Shown: piece by piece, positions 62,477-64,000 of the stretch | Layout: the number at the start of each line of letters is the position of its first letter | Position numbering within the stretch: position 1 is the stretch's first letter | Assembly (NCBI RefSeq): GCF_000972845.2 | Contig: NC_040016.1 | Coordinates: 11,490,701-11,554,700 of the forward strand | Length of the DNA stretch: 64,000 nt | Direction: 5' to 3' | Origin: Larimichthys crocea | Taxonomy: Eukaryota > Chordata > Actinopteri > Sciaenidae | Made by a program: the position numbers and the translations under genes | The notes under the pieces: model-generated | Told to the model about the DNA's origin: nothing | Database searches by the model: none | What the model saw: the letters and a program-made list of their open reading frames with translations, nothing else

Positions 62477-64000
62477 TGCATCCGAGTCTAAAGATGATTT
62501 AAAATGACTGAGTGATTTTTCTTCATTTTTGATGAACTTTTTTCATCTATTAATGTCAGTCATTTGTTGAATAGGCACATAATGCTGTATGTGTACAGTG
62601 TGTAGCCCATTTTCCGCATTATGTCTTATACTCTATTACAGACTATCTCATCCATCTCAAGTCCACGTCTTATTGCTAACGCGGTATCATCCATACTGGG
62701 AGCGCTACATGCCCACACTTTGGTTGTAATGAAGCATTGACAACATTCACCAGCGATGGTGTCTTTCATCACTCAAGTGACTGCATAATGTTTGAACTCA
62801 TTTAGATGAACATATGGAGAGTGCTATCAAGGTCTCTTCAGTGGTTTTCAACAGAGACGCAGCACATCCACTAATCTAACAAAAAATAGGATCAGCAGTC
62901 AAAAAGATTCAAGCCAAGGGAATCTGTATTAAAACATACTTTTCTATAAACACTGCTTGCTGATAGATGGCTGCTAAGAGTCTCTGCAGTAAATTGCTTT
63001 TTGAATTCATAGCTTTAAAGTTGGAGAAAATAATCTCAACCATGCAGAGAAAGACAGTTAAATGAGTTCAAGATAAAGATTTTAAACAGCTCTTTATCCA
63101 TTCCTGTAATATCCTGTTGAATAGAGTGTTGTGTTTTTCCACAAACAATACCGTTATTAGCTATTATTTTTCATTAGCAGAAGTCATGACACTGAAGTGA
63201 TAACGCAGAAATCACCTTGCCACATCGCTGCTTTTCATTTATTTATTTGTATCCTTTTTTTGTCCACTGTGTTTTAATGGAAAAACAACTTAAAAGGCCT
63301 TGATGATGATTTCACCCTTCATTCTGACCTCAGTTGAGGAGGTTTGTTTTTTTCCCTTTGTTTGTTTATCTGTTTGAAATAAATCACGAAAACATGTCAA
63401 TGAATGAATTTCTGAATACAGATCACTTGATTGCTTTATTGATTCCCTAATACAGATATCAATGAAATGTAGTGGAAAGGAACAGGTGTCAGGATATGAT
63501 AAAACATGGTAAAATGACAGTAATGATGACATAAAACGTGATTGATAAAGTAGAAACCTTAAAATATATTTCACATGCTGACAAACTGGAAACTGAACAA
63601 AAGCCAGAAGGATCCCTGATCAGAAAGAGTCACTGTGACCGTGACTGTGCGCCACTTGAGCAGCTTACTGTAAAAAAAAAAAACAAAAGTGGTGAAGAAA
63701 AAGCCCACTTTGATTTTGTACTAGTCCACAGCCTCCTCTTTAGGATTCTCAATAATAAAGAAAGGCTAAAAAAGTTAATTAGTTGAGGTTTTTCAGTTGA
63801 AGTGGTAAAACAGAAGACAATGATGGATAAGATAAGTAAGGTATGGGTTTGGCTATTTAGCTCTATCGAGCACCTTTTGTTGGAACGATGTCACTTTCCG
63901 TCAACCGACCAATCACAGCCTGGATGGAGCCATTTCGGACATTAAAATAGGTTTTATGTGCTGGAATATACTTTGGAAATATTAAACTTATTGTTATGCA

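Larger units (their letters stand above)
61574..64000. other. Unrecognised noncoding stretch
   Basis: No supported gene. Contains the AC runs at 62011-62024 and 62095-62115, a (TAA)n run at 62458-62476 and A-runs near 62025 and 63670. An ACCAATCAC phrase near 63906 is CCAAT-like but isolated. The frames at 63290-63574 (-) and 63538-63786 (+) have no domain. Confidence 0.5.

Noticed and set aside
1..64000. CRISPR arrays, operons, phage or bacterial genes
   Set aside because: No regularly spaced repeats with unique spacers, and no dense coding on either strand. The repeat content is that of a fish genome.

Overview
This window reads as AT-rich vertebrate nuclear DNA, almost certainly from a teleost fish and probably a percomorph. 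The evidence is the repeat content: a tRNA-headed fish SINE, retroposon tails ending in tracts like ATAAATAAAACTGAAT, an L2/CR1/Rex-type LINE relic with a YADD motif, hAT and piggyBac elements, a pogo-like element and long CA/GT microsatellites. There are no operons, bacterial genes, CRISPR arrays or tRNA/rRNA genes. Long open frames are scarce, and most appear to be chance or repeat-derived.

Gene content is very low. The best gene signal is a minus-strand first coding exon at 18053-18137. It has a signal-peptide-like N-terminus, an in-frame stop just upstream of its ATG, and a strong GTAAGT splice donor in phase 1. It lies in a CpG-rich island (about 17860-18870) with a GC-rich leader carrying several small upstream ORFs and a GC box. 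This looks like the promoter and exon 1 of a secreted or membrane protein whose remaining exons lie toward, or beyond, position 1. I could not name the gene. If so, 1-18052 is mostly intron 1 and the rest is upstream intergenic DNA. A weaker coding signal is a possible C-terminal exon at 14-110 (+). A 42-codon frame at 11845-11973 (+) faintly resembles the N-terminus of AASDHPPT and may be a gene relic.

Layout: 1-2.3 kb holds a diverged repeat pair. 2.3-11.5 kb is mostly unrecognised DNA with microsatellites and one hAT MITE. 11.8-17.1 kb holds the AASDHPPT-like fragment, a retroposon tail, two copies of an unnamed fish repeat, a hAT element with a BED-finger remnant and two adjacent hairpins. 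17.8-18.9 kb is the promoter and exon 1. 19.9-20.5 kb is a cluster with a SINE inside a retroposon tail, abutting a hAT MITE. 25.6-26.1 kb is another hAT MITE. 33.3-34.0 kb is a pogo-like element with TA target sites. 39.0-44.5 kb carries a duplicated segment flanking a LINE relic, then two further retroposon tails, one inside a 24-bp minisatellite. 45.4-46.1 kb has a possible MITE and a possible solo LTR. 47.9-48.1 kb is a second SINE. 60.1-61.6 kb has a short palindromic MITE and a piggyBac element flanked by TTAA. Everything else is unrecognised noncoding sequence, in which conserved enhancers could exist but cannot be seen without alignment.

I found no new multi-gene system. The most useful leads are the unnamed signal-peptide exon, the intact-ended pogo-like and piggyBac elements, the 4-kb-separated duplicated segments, the interrupted minisatellite and the AASDHPPT-like fragment.
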